In this document: in pieces, positions 12,988 to 24,570 of the stretch
Layout of the letters: each line of letters starts with the position of its first letter
Position numbering within the stretch: the first letter of the stretch is position 1
Source: Parus major
Taxonomy: Eukaryota > Chordata > Aves > Passeriformes > Paridae
Assembly: GCF_001522545.3 (NCBI RefSeq)
Contig: NC_031769.1
Span: 3,083,120-3,147,119, forward strand
Direction of reading: 5' to 3'
Length of the DNA stretch: 64,000 nt
Translations under genes and position numbers: made by a program
The notes under the pieces: model-generated
The model's database searches: none
Seen by the model: only the letters and a program-made list of their open reading frames with translations
Told to the model about the DNA's origin: nothing

Positions 12988-14162
12988 AAGAATAAAGCTT
13001 TGCCAGCCAAGGCCAGTGAGATACAATCAGGTAAGGGAGCTCCCCTCAGCAGCTCAGAGGGGAGATTGAAGAGATGATGATGAGATGGTGGAGCTGGCTG
13101 GAGGTTCTGGTGTCTTCAGGGAACTGCAGGGCTCCAAAACAACTGCATGGACTTCAAAACTCATGGACCCAAGGTCTTCCTATGGGGTTCTTTTCCCCCT
13201 TTTTCTTGTTATGTGCTACTTCTCTTGATGTCTATGATTTTAAGTCTCAAACAACAGATTCATTTTGTCATTCTTGACAGAGCAGGTGATTCTGGGTCTT
13301 AGCAATGCACATATTCTAATTTTCTGACTGGAAACATTTTCCAGTAATAAAATATGAAGCAAATTCTCCTGCTCTTTAATTTGCCATTTAATCGATGTGT
13401 TCACATCATGCTCAGTAAATGGTGAGCTGTCAGTTTAATTTGTTCAACTCTTGTTGTGCTACTTGTTTTCACTCCTCCTTGCTTCCCCCCTCCCCAGTAC
13501 ATAACCAAAGTATCATCTTGCATCCCATGTGGGATTTCTCTGCTTTCACCTAGTAAATCTTTTAATTCCTAATTTGCTATTCTGCTCTAATAGATTCACC
13601 CATGAAAAGAGCCCGGAAGGCTGGAGCTAAGAAAAATCACTTTCATTTTCTCAGATACTATCGAGTGGTTTAATGTAAAACACACATGCAGTGCACAGTT
13701 TGTGATCTCAGATTTTATCATCCATGTGTTGCAGAGCTGAGTCAAACCTGATCAGGTTTTTGATGAAGGGATAAAGATTCAAGTCTAGGCTGGAACCACT
13801 TAATAATGGTGAAAAAAAAGTAGTTGCATAACAGCAAGGAACAGTTCACAAGAGAGACTGAAATTTGGCTCCAAAGCTGGTGTAAAATGTGGACACCAGC
13901 ATAAGTCATCCAAAACAGAACTTAGAACTTAATTAATCTTGCTGCTTCATTATTTGGGATCTCCATCTAAATTAATGATCTAAAGTGTTAAAACAGCAAA
14001 TTGACAATCTATATTTAATCATAAATGCTATTTCTGTTTGTTGTTTACATTTTCAGCTTTTTTTTCCCCCCACCTTGAAAAAAGGATGATGAGTTGGGAG
14101 ACAGAGTTTGAAGTTTTTATTTTTTTATAATTGGGGCAAGTATTTCAGGAATATTTTAATTG
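12988..14162. other. no gene seen
   Basis: AT-rich unique sequence with only short open frames (up to 67 codons). No repeats are recognised before the microsatellite at 14163. Confidence 0.6.
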
Positions 14163-14252
14163 GATATAGATACAGATATAGATATAGGTATAGATATAGG
14201 TATAGATATAGATATAGATAGGTAGATATAGATATAGATATATAGATAGATG

Positions 14253-14299
<47 letters not shown>

Positions 14300-14300
14300 T
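14163..14300 (+). repeat. compound microsatellite (GATATA)n then (GATA)n
   Basis: The first about 80 bases alternate GATATA units with single-base variants (GGTATA, GATACA). From about 14246 the array becomes nearly pure GATA with one GATG unit. Frames on the minus strand translate as repeating Ile/Tyr/Leu/Ser and are not genes. Confidence 0.97.
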
Positions 14301-15065
14301 AATTTTTCATCTTTTTCATTGATTTTTTCCATATTGGACCATGCCATATGGTTCATTCTGATCTAGTTTCTAGCAATTCATAATTTAATCAAGAATTACT
14401 GTCTAAGAATTGAACAGAAATTAAAAGCACATTTGGAAATGCACACACACGATGTTCTAAGCCCCCCTGCCCTGACTAAGGAAGGGAAAACAAAGTTGGT
14501 CATGACATTGAAATTTATTGAGAATTACGTGATGCCCTGAACAAAGAAAGAATCATGTGGTGTTAGTGAATTGACTGTGCTGCTCCTGGACAAAGAGTTC
14601 TTCCCAGTTAATTATTAGTGTTTAAATTATAAGCAGAGATATTTTAGTCTCTTTCTGCTGTTAATAAAAAGAGCCTGACACCTCCGTGGCATGAATCATA
14701 TTTTGACTTCAATCACTCTTTGGTCTCTTTGGTTAAAGATGAAGCCTGTACTGACTGCCCTCCTAATTCAGAAATAATAGAGTTTGTACTTTTTTTTTTC
14801 CATGTTCCACCTCGGTTTCACAACACACTGTGACCTCTAAAGGTTCTCCCAGCTTCCAGATTGCATATTTTTATGAGAGTTTCAGTCAGCCTCGTTTTCT
14901 TGGAAATCAAAACTAAATTCCTGTGAGAGAGCTCAGGGTCTTTAATTGCCAGGATGAAGAGTAGGTGTTCACCTTGCATGGTTTCCTCATAAAAGACTGA
15001 AAAATTGGTTTTATTTCTACAACAGTTCCATCTTTCAGCTAATTCCAGGTCATTCTCTTTCAAGG
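14301..15065. other. no gene seen
   Basis: Unique sequence. The minus-strand frame at 14818-15198 (126 codons) runs into the adjacent CR1 copy, and its N-terminal third is CR1 antisense. No independent coding evidence. Confidence 0.6.
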
Positions 15066-15214
15066 ACATCCCATCCCTGGAAGTCCCCAAGGCCAGGCTG
15101 GACAGGGCTTGGAGACAGCGGGATAGTGGGGGATGTCCTTGCCCATGGCAGGGGGTTGGAATGAGATGAACCTTAAGGTCCCTTTCAACACACAGCATTC
15201 TAGAATTCCATGAT
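15066..15214 (+). mobile_element. CR1 LINE, short 3' fragment
   Basis: Contains CATCCCATCCCTGGAAGT, GGCTGGACAGGGCTTGGAG, CTTGCCCATGGCAGGGGGTT, TTAAGGTCCCTTTCAACAC and a decayed octamer tail (ATTCTAGAATTCCATGAT). 5'-truncated to about 150 bp. Confidence 0.93.
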
Positions 15215-18200
15215 ATTTTCTCCCCTTCACCCCCCAGATCACGTTACAATTTTTTTTTTTACAAAATTTACCGTGAATGTTAACAAATATGGAGGTTGAT
15301 GACTTTTATCAAGATTTGTCTCTTAAGCATGATTTTGTGTTGGTTTTTTTCCCATTTCACTTCCTTATTTTTTCGTTTTACAAGCAAAGTTCTGGGGTTA
15401 TTGAGTCCTTTCCATGGCAGCAGGATTGGCTTTAAGGAGTGTCCACCCTCCACTCCCCCCAGCACTGATGTCACAGGGATAACCTCCCAACTTGTTACTA
15501 TTTACAGGAATATTAAAGTCCTTCAAGATCTGTTCCTTCAGCTCCCAGGGTGTCTGTGGATTTAAAAATGCCAACAGTCTTAAGACAGATCCCTACGATA
15601 AACAAAAATTCTGATATGTCAACGTGAGGTACAAAGAGAGAAAAGAAAGACAACCCAGTAAAAAAACAACCCTTCTGAAGATAAGTGCCAGTTGTACTCT
15701 GACTTCTGAACATCTCTAAAGCACTAAAAACAGACATGAAGAAAATGCTCTAAAATTGCTCTTGTTGTTATTGTCACTAAGGAAACAACTTCCCAGGAAT
15801 CTGCAAGTTGAGTATACAGGCTCTTTGATGCTCAGCCAACTCTCTCTTCCAGCACACTTCCCACCTCCCTGGTGAACCAGGTCTGCCCACCAAGGGAGAT
15901 CTCTCCTGCCCTGTCTCAGCTGAGGCCTCACTTCAGGCAGGGTTTGAACTCTGAATCTCCAGAAAAGCCATAATCCAGACTTGCCACAACACGCGCTATC
16001 AAAGCACAGAGTCATGACTAAACTGAGGGACTTTGCCTCAAGACACTTCTGCAATCCCACAGCACTGCCAGGAGAGCTAGAATAGCACAGGAGCTGCGGA
16101 GTGTGGGAGGCACAAGGCTGAATTTTTTCTGTCTGTTCATTTGTGGTGGTTTTTTTTCAGCCACGCTTCACACACCCTCCCCACACACACAGTGACTGAG
16201 ATGTGTGCTGGGTTTGGATTGAGGCAAACGGGTTTGTAGGAATTGTTTAACCTCTTCAGCCCTTCAAGAAGAGTGGCCATCTGCACACTGCCTGCTGGGA
16301 ATGATGTATGAGATGGGATCATCTCTGATTTGAGCCCAGGCACTGCAAAAAAAAATCTCAGGCGACCTGCAAACCCATTCAACATGCAAATTATTTATCA
16401 TTCATTTAATAATAATTTGATAAGGGTTTAGTGACCAAATTCCTGTAGCTTAGGATGTTCCCTAGTGGTGTTCAATTTCCCAGCATCAGCACAGCCGATG
16501 TTTTCTTGAGTTATAGAGTCCCTCATATCCCAAAAAGCTTGATAACATATTCTGCTGAAATACATTCAAACAGGAGCACACAGAGCAGATATTCCCTGTC
16601 ACCAGTTCTGCTGCAGACTAAGGAGCAAATAGTGGCCAAATTAATTGAAAAGAGACAGCACAGAACAGGCAGAAACTAATGAACAGAATTATTTTCTTAA
16701 TTACTGGAGACTTAACCAAGACTTAAAGAAAACTGATTAAATAGAATACATGTGAAGGCTTCAGTAATATAAATTCATTTCAGAGCGTTTGAAATTTCAA
16801 AATATTTTCTTGTTACCATGGTCAGGTAGCCATATCAGATCTGACTTCCTAAGGCTCCTTGAAGAACTAAAGCACTTTTATCCAAGAATCAGAAGGTCTC
16901 TTTGTAGACAACTTTATTTCTAGTGTGTCCTTATCTTCTTGCAGTCTCTAGTCTTCTATTCCCCTCCTCCCTGTGTAAAAGAGTAATCTGGCTCTCTTTA
17001 ACTCTCATTCTGAGCTGTGTAGACCAAAAGTTCTTAAAAGGTCTAAAAGCAAAGCTGTTCTGTCCAAGCCAACAGCTGGACCACAGCGAATCCATCCATC
17101 AATGGCAACAAATCAATAACCACAGAGCAATCCCGTACCAGGGTAAAAATCTCCATGCAGCCAGCAAGGAGCCTTTGCTTTTATGTTGAACTCATCACCC
17201 ACCTTTGGATCAGAAGTGATTTTTCTGCTATCTCTTTGTGAACAAGAGGGAGCTCAAGGAGCAGCCAACAACCACCAGTGGTGGTTTCGTAGCAGGGGCA
17301 AGAAAATGGCTTTAATATTGTAACCACATTGTGAAATGCACCAGGTTTGGAACCTTCCTTGGCCCTGAGGTCAAGTAATGGCTTTGCCATCACTCTTGCT
17401 CACTCTGCCAAACTGCTTCACCACCAACTAGAACAGCCTGTGGAAACACCCTCTGGGCCACGATTCTGCAACTCCTATTTGCCTTCCTTTGTGAAATACC
17501 TTATTTAGATATTGCAGAGAGAGTTTGGAGATCAGATTCTCCCAGGCTACTGCAGATTCTTGCTGCTTCCCTCCCATCAGAGCCCTGTAAATGATTATCT
17601 GCCTTCCTCACCATTTCCAGTCTCATTGGTTTTCATGCCAGTGCTGTCAAGCAAACACACCTCTGCTGAAGAGATCTTAATGAAAACAGTTTCCCCTCAT
17701 CTAGGGAGATTCATTTCATCTCGAAAAGACAGCAGAAATTTCTGTCAGTGTGCATCGTGGAGATAAAAAAGGCACAAATGCAAAACCCAAGCAGCTGAAA
17801 GATGTTTGACGACAACTCTGTGCCTGTCTGAGCACACAAGAACTCTGACGTGAGTTTTCCTCAGATAATTCCTTAACTACCAATTTAGGATAATGACAGC
17901 CAGACTTTTAAGAAATCCTTTGGGAGAAGAGCAAGTACTCGCTTTTAAGTTCTATAAACCTACAAAGGAAATATTTTGATTTTTTTTTAATTTTTTTTTT
18001 ATATTTTGAATCTATTAACCCTATGTCCCATCCTTGACACGGAAAGACTTTGTTTCTTAAATCCATAAGGGGAGTTAAGAGAGTGTTTTACAAATCAAAG
18101 TGGATTTTCCTCCAGTAGTTTTAGACGTGTACTTTGTGGATGTTTATAGATAACCAAGTTAATCCCAGACTCCTGTACTGGACAGTGCAGGGGCGAGGAT

Positions 18201-18319
18201 AGGGGAAGCTGTTATGGAGAATATATGATTTATTTAAAATATTTGCTTGAGGAAAAAATATATTAATTGAACTTTATATTTTATGCTCTGTGGATATAGA
18301 ATAGAAATTAATGTAGATG
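15215..18319. other. no gene seen; 3.1 kb unique sequence
   Basis: Scattered frames up to 114 codons (15716-16060 minus) without recognisable domains. Poly-T runs at 15250-15260 and 17972-18000. No CR1 or LTR is recognised. Confidence 0.55.
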
Positions 18320-18605
18320 TTATGGAGAGAGTCTGTCTACAAGGGCATGTAGTGCTAGGACAAGGAGGATGATTTTAAACAAAATGGAAGCAGGTTTTGA
18401 TTGGGTATCAGGAAGGCATTGTTCCCTTGAGGGTGGTAAACTACTGGAACAGACTTCCCAAAAAAGTTGTGGATGTTCCATCCCTGAAAGTGTCCCAGGC
18501 AGGGCTTGGAACAACCTGGGATAGTGGAAGGTGTCCCCGTGGCAGGGGGTGGAAGGGGATGATCTTCAAGGACTCTTCCAACCCAAAGCATTCTGTGATT
18601 CCATG
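18320..18605 (+). mobile_element. CR1 LINE 3' end
   Basis: It begins in TATGGAGAGAGTCTGTCTAC and AAGGGCATGTAGTGCTAGGA, includes CTACTGGAACAGACTTCCCA and GGGATAGTGGAAGGTGTCCC, and ends in CTCTTCCAACCCAAAGCATT with CTGTGATTCCATGA. It reaches further 5' than most plus-strand copies in the window. Confidence 0.94.
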
Positions 18606-19744
18606 ACAATGATACACTGTAGAAATTTACTCAAAGTGACTCTCTGCAGGTGTCTCCTGCAGGGTGTTGTGATTTTGCAATGGAATTTCATTGCTACTGG
18701 AGCAACACATCAACTAAATCCCCAAATGAATAAACAAGTTTCAATACTTAGACTGATTGGTCTAAATGATTTATTTTAAAAGAATTCAGAGAACGTCTGT
18801 AGAAAATTTGCTAAGAGACATATTAAGGACTTGGGGTCATGTCTCGTTTATCCCATGGTATTGTTGAAAGGCCAAGTTGCAACAAGCAGGATGAATATAC
18901 CTGACAAACATTTTAGCATTGCTGACATCAATAACCTGAGCTCACTGCACAGCATCGAGCAGGAGCTGAGCTCTTCCAAAGCTGCTTACAGGAAACTCAG
19001 AGGGGAAAATCCAAAACAACAGGTGGAGAAAGGTGTAGGTCACACTGTGTTTCTCCTGCTTTGTATTGTATTTCATGGGTCACTGAAGGCAGCAGTCAGC
19101 TGAGAGAGGCAATGAAGAATAAAGTGTTGGATCCTAAAGAACATTTTATAAAACCAGGCTTGAAAATACAGAGCTTCCAGCCATGGAGCTCATGGTGATG
19201 CTGGCTGAAGTCGTGGTAAGAACAGCCTGAATCCCAACTGGACAAAGAGGGGTCTCAGCAAAAAAGGGTGAAGAATGATAATCGCACAGAGGGGAGCAGA
19301 AAGGGCCTGGAGGATGTGCATTCTTTTGCTCTTTTTCACATTTGATTTTTAAATGAGCTGCCAAATCACTGTGGTTCCTTTCTCTGAGAGGGGAGGAGTT
19401 TACATCTTTTGTAGAGATAAGAACTTTGTTGAGGGCTAAGTCCAGCTTCAGATGGTGTCAATACTACCTGCCCAATTTAGAGCACATTAGTATTTCTTTC
19501 TTTCTTCGTGTTCCCTTACATCAATGTTTTTTCTTTGCCTTCTTCAACTTAAAGGAGAAAAAAATCACTGCAAATGTTAATACAGTGTTTAGAAATGCTG
19601 AAAATAAAGGCAGGAGGATGTCGGGACAATGTCCTGATCTATGCTGTTCCAGCAGCAAAGGAAACAAAGTCCTGAGAGGCATTTTGAGGAAAGATGGAAA
19701 TTATTATTTTCTTCAAGAAGTTAAGAAATTCTTGGAGATTACTG
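18606..19744. other. no gene seen
   Basis: Unique sequence with frames up to 145 codons (19426-19863 plus). The last third of that frame is the CR1 copy at 19745, so it is not a gene. Confidence 0.55.
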
Positions 19745-19974
19745 CCCTCTTTACTCAGAGGACGGTGGGGCACTGGAACAGGTTTCACAGAGAAATTGCG
19801 GATTCCCCTTCCATGGAGGTGTCCAGGGCCAGGTTGGACAGGTCTTGGAACAACCTGGGATAGTGGAAGGTGTCCCTGCCATGGCAGGGGTGGGACTGGA
19901 TGGGCTTTAAGGTCCCCTCCATCCCAAACCACTCCATGATTTTCTGATTCTATGATTGATTCTCTGATTCTACA
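19745..19974 (+). mobile_element. CR1 LINE 3' end
   Basis: Contains TTTACTCAGAGGACGGTGGG, GCACTGGAACAGGTTTCACA, CTGCCATGGCAGGGG and CTCCATCCCAAACCACTCCA. The tail of TGATTCTATGATTGATTCTC is slightly expanded. It is the last recognisable CR1 before an 11-kb CR1-free stretch. Confidence 0.95.
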
Positions 19975-21980
19975 TTGAGGGCAGTTGCAGACATGTGAAG
20001 GAACAATGTGGGCTCAACCCTCCTGTCTTCTTTATCTTTGCCATTCCTGATAAAAATGCACTAAAATGATAAATACAGGTCTTGCTTTCTGGTCTGATTT
20101 TCTGCCAGTTGCAGGCTAAATGCAAACACAAAGGCACTAAAGGTGGTGATTTTTCAGCCACACAGAAGTAGTAGCACATTACAGGGATGCATTTTGGAAA
20201 TGGCAAGGACGTGGCACAAGTACAGAAAAATTTGGCATGTTGAAACCAGCCCGTGAATCACAAGATGTAATATTTTGGGTTAAAGCTCTCAGAGCTGATT
20301 TATAAAATGCCAGCCTGAACATGCTGCTAAAGAGAGTGATATGGATTATCTTGGCCATGCACTCAGACACGCCTGCATATCCTTTCCAGCCTGGCCAGGC
20401 TACATGGAATGGGGAGATCTGTTAACTTTTCTTTTTTCAGGTCATCATATCTGGCTTTTCTGGCTCTTCCACAGCACTTACTGCCCAGTATTCCCACATA
20501 GCTAATGGAGGCAAAAAGTATGTCCAATCCAATGATTAATTTTAGAAACCTGATTTGGGATCTAAAGAACTGAAATCTGGATTCCATAGGTTTCATTGTT
20601 GTAAAGATAACATTTAATAAACACCATTTATTTCCACCCAGACATCTGCACACATAAAAGGGTTGTAGTTTTAGAGCAAGTAGCTATAAAAGAAGCAAAA
20701 AGGAAATTACATAAAATTATATAAGATTGCCAGAAATTTCAGACAACCCTTGGTTTAAACGAAAGCATTTTTAAACTTCGACATTTCAGTGAATGACATT
20801 CAGTACAGAATAGTCTGTCAGTTCATTAAGCAGAATATCAGGTTAGAGTTTCTGCAGTCAGTGGAGAAATGAACTGCATGTTAATGCTCAGGTGAACTTC
20901 CTTCTCACTCTTCTAGAAAATAACTGTGAGCTCCAAGTTATCTGGTCTCAGTGATCAGGTTGAGCTCTCATGCTCTTGGTTTCATACCCATATTTTTCAT
21001 GACATTTCACACACAAAACTTCTGGCTGTGACTGGATTTGGCAAAGGGTCACATGCATGGTACTGCATAATTTAGTGCACATGAAAATATGCATAATCTA
21101 TTTATTGAGGTCTGTCTCAGGAGCTCTTTGGGAGTAACAGAGTAACTAAATTATGTCCTTGTTCTAATTCAGTAGGGACAATGGGAAGGAAAGCAAGAGG
21201 TTGATGTAATGTTCCATCCAGAAAAAATATTAAATCAAGACCATGTCAAAAGGGAGACTTTCAGTTTGGAGAAACCATTTTCATTTCTGATAAGATGTGA
21301 GACTTACTTTTCCAGATGGATCCTGGAAAGATTAAAAAAAAATATTTTTCTTTCAGGGAGAGTTTCATCAGAGGTTTTCCAAACTGATGCACATAAAGCT
21401 CCCCAGAGGACCTGGGAGATGCTGAGCCTATCAGAAGAATATTAAAGCCTGGTGCTTTGAAGAGTTTTGCTCTAAATAAGCCATGTTTTGCTTTAATCAC
21501 CTTGGACCCACTTTTGTGTTTTCTGGAGACAAGAGAACATGCCAGAAAAATGAAAGCAGGCAAAAGCCACACAAGCCTCCACCAAAGTGTGCAGCTGACA
21601 TTGCTCTGCTCATTCCAAAGAGGAGAGTTTGGAGAAACTGAAACAACCTGGTAGTAAAGCCTCAGCACTTTGGAACCTGGACAGAAAGGTCTTTTCACAT
21701 TAAAAATGCAAAACTATGTGTAGATGGAATCTACATCTCGAGGAAGCTGGGCAAAGGAGTCACAAGGAAAAACTCCAGACTGGAGCTGGTGAATCACAAA
21801 CATTCAAACAATCCAGAAGTTCTTTCTCACCCTAGAAGGAGAGAGAAATCTGGGCAACAAAAGCCAGGAGCTGTCAGTGGTAGCTGAATCTGGAGAAAGT
21901 CAAATGCAGTCTCAAGGTTGTCTCATGAAAAATGATTCCAGGAATGATTTGGGGCTAAATAGATACACCTACAATGTAGC

Positions 21981-22093
21981 TTTTTTGGTGCTTTTTTTGG
22001 TTTTGTTTTTTTTTGTTGTTTTTTTTTGGTTCTTTTGTTTGTTTATTTGTTTGTTTTGTTTTGCTTGTTTTTGTTTTTATTTTTTTGTGGTTT
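21981..22093. repeat. T/G low-complexity tract
   Basis: About 110 bases of T-runs broken by G or GG (TTTTTTGGTGC, TTTGTTTGTTTATTTGTTTG). It could be the degraded complementary-strand poly-A tail of a retroposed sequence, but no source gene or duplication is recognisable beside it. Confidence 0.75.
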
Positions 22094-23032
22094 AGCACTT
22101 TAACTGTCATCCAAGACAGAAATTCAAAAAGTTATTTTCAAGCCCTGTATGAGAGTATATGAAAGTAAACCAATTCTTTGTGTGCTTGATAAGAGCACAG
22201 AGGCCAAGATTTGATCAGTCTCATTCTACACCAACAGAAGGGATCACAAAGCCAGGACAGGACTCAGACAGCAGATGAAACCATCTCAGTGGTATTTATG
22301 GAAGACTTTTTTAGGCTGAAGAGCTACAGAGCTCATTTTATAGTAGATAAGTGTATTTATCCACATTGACTGGGCACTGGCCAGAGGCCAGAATCAGTAG
22401 CTGAAATGCTGGTGATTGGTGCAGCAACACCCCAGGGTATTTAACCTGCCCTCAGGAAGAGGGGAAATGATGTGCTGTAGATAAACATCACACTGACAAA
22501 TCCCTGATGGATGTCAGATACCCCGGGGGATCTCAAATGACACTTAACACCTCTGTTTAAGTGGCTGAATCATGTCCTAATTCTCCTTTTATTTTAGCAG
22601 GAGTTTCTGCACTCAGATACAGGCAGACACTCCAAAACCCACGCCTGTCCTGAGGTGTCTTGATCTGAAAACTGGATCCCATTTTGGGTCAGCATCATAA
22701 AAATTATCTTAGCAAAAGGGTCCTAAAAGTTCCATACAGAGAAAAGGGAATGAGTTGAATACCAGAGGTGAAAAATCTGTCAGGGATGCACTTGCTAGAG
22801 GCACCAAAATGTGCTTTTCTTCTCTCCTGAATGACATTCAGACTTTGGTAGCCTGTGAAGGCTCATTTCCACGACTGTCATTGCTACATGCAGCTGTGGA
22901 ACAAGCAACAAGCCAGAGAACAAAAAGCTGGAGAATGCAGAGCAGCATCCAGAGGCTCGGATGATGCAGAGAAACAACTTCCACATGGCTAATGTGGGCT
23001 TTCCACTCCCTGCAGCCACCAAGAACCATTCT

Positions 23033-23305
23033 CTAATGAAGTTGGTTCCAGCTGTTTGCCCACTGTACGTAATCATCTCGGCTCACAAACCCATTCAGCA
23101 GCACAAAAAGCCCATCCAGGCTGTCAAAAGCCACGAAACCCGAATGAATGAGCGTGGCTTGTGCCATCCAAGGCTCCAGCAACAGCTGTGACACATTCGC
23201 AGCCTTAGTCATGAAGAGCTCAAGCATCTGCGGTATTTCGGATGCTCTCTCATCTCCTCTGCATTTTAAGTTAGAGCACAAAACTCCTGGAAGGAATCCA
23301 ATGAT
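23033..23305 (-). other. unrecognised open frame, weak coding candidate
   Basis: Part of a 102-codon minus-strand frame that stops at 23033 (TAG). I cannot name it. From about 23268 downward the conceptual product has a protein-like composition (for example 'HSGFVAFDSLDGLFVLLNGF' and 'SRDDYVQWANSWNQLH'), and the DNA is richer in CpG than the neighbouring kilobases. The frame opens behind a poor acceptor-like ATGCAG, no partner exon is visible, and a frame of this size is expected by chance in a window this long. It could be a fossil exon, a processed fragment or noise. Confidence 0.15.
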
Positions 23306-24516
23306 CCGACTCTCTAAAACACAGGAAATGAGTAACTTCACTAACTTTAACTTGGGTCTTTAAATAATGCACTTGTGCTGGCTTCTTTATAGAATTTGTT
23401 TCTAGGCCAAGATACAAAGTTCTGTTGTGTGTCCAAAATCTTAGATGCAAATTAAGCCCAAGCACATATTTTGGTACTTTGGCTTTTGGTACTAATTGCA
23501 TCAATTTAAGAATGTGGATGCATGTAAAATGTCATTATTACAAATATTATTGTTTTAAAAGGAAATGCTTTTTACTTATGACCATGACCGTGCCATTTTA
23601 TGTTTTTGCTAGAAATAAAAAGCTCTTTCTCTAAACCTACTTCAAAAATGTGACAGTAAGAGCAGAAACAGAAATGTTGTGATTTAATAAAGTCTTTCCA
23701 TTCCAGGAAAAGGAATTTGGAGTTAAAGATATCTTAGCTATTTTAAACTCCCTTTAGAAATATATATAATTTATTTTTGCTGTGGAGAAATGTACCTCTT
23801 ACTGCTACAACTTTAACTCCAGTCTATGTATCAATGTGTTCTGAGAGGTTCATTTATTTTTTTTTTTGCATTATTTGGTTTTCAGTAAATAATTTTAAAG
23901 GCCATAGTGAAGGAGGAAGGTGTTAGTTAACTCTATTTATCAGTGGACTTTGTTAGCTTAGGACAGAGGGTGAAAACACTAAAATAAAAAAGCACTGAGC
24001 TATTGATATATGGAAAAAACTGCCTTTTAGGTCACTTAGTTCTGAGCACAAGGGCTCCAAGATGGTCAAAATATATTTCACAAGGTGTCAGCCCCGAGCT
24101 AATGAGGTCTGGTCAGCATTCATCTCCAGCTCTGTGCCACTTCCAGCACAGCCCTTCCCATCCAGGGCAGAGCAGATGAACCTGGAGCTTTGCACAGCTC
24201 CTGCCTGGCTGGGAGAACAGGCAGAGCCAGCTCACGTGTGCCTGCAGGAAATTGTGTCGCTGTCCTAAATGTGTCCCTGTGCTGGTGTATCCACAAAATC
24301 ACATCTGAGCCTCAGCTGGCAAATCCCTCCGAGTAACTGGACAAAGGGAGGAAGTGTTGATAGACCAAGGAAGCCTATCAGATCTCAAAAGTCAAGAAAT
24401 AATTAAAACAAAAGAGATAACTAGGTGGGATATTGTCTGGGATGTGTGGCATGAATTCTCCAGCAGCTGCATCTGCCCTTCATGAAATAAAGATATGGGG
24501 TCCACCACAGCAGTCT

Positions 24517-24570
24517 TGGGCTTTTCATAAAACCTGGGCTTTTCATAAAATCTGGGCTTTTCATAAAACT
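24517..24570. repeat. 18-bp tandem repeat, three copies
   Basis: Units TGGGCTTTTCATAAAACC (24517-24534), ...AATC (24535-24552) and ...AACT (24553-24570) are identical over the first 16 bases. Because the unit is a multiple of three, one minus frame shows a repeated six-residue peptide. This is a by-product of the repeat, not evidence of a gene. Confidence 0.92.

Larger units (their letters stand above)
19975..24516. other. no gene confirmed; CR1-free unique sequence
   Basis: Holds a T/G tract (listed) and one weak open-frame candidate at 23033-23305 (listed). Other frames, such as 21261-21698 minus (145 codons), have no recognisable domain and lack convincing flanking splice signals. Confidence 0.5.

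Noticed and set aside
14156..14356. Ile/Tyr/Ser-rich minus frame
   Set aside because: Translation of the GATA/GATATA microsatellite.
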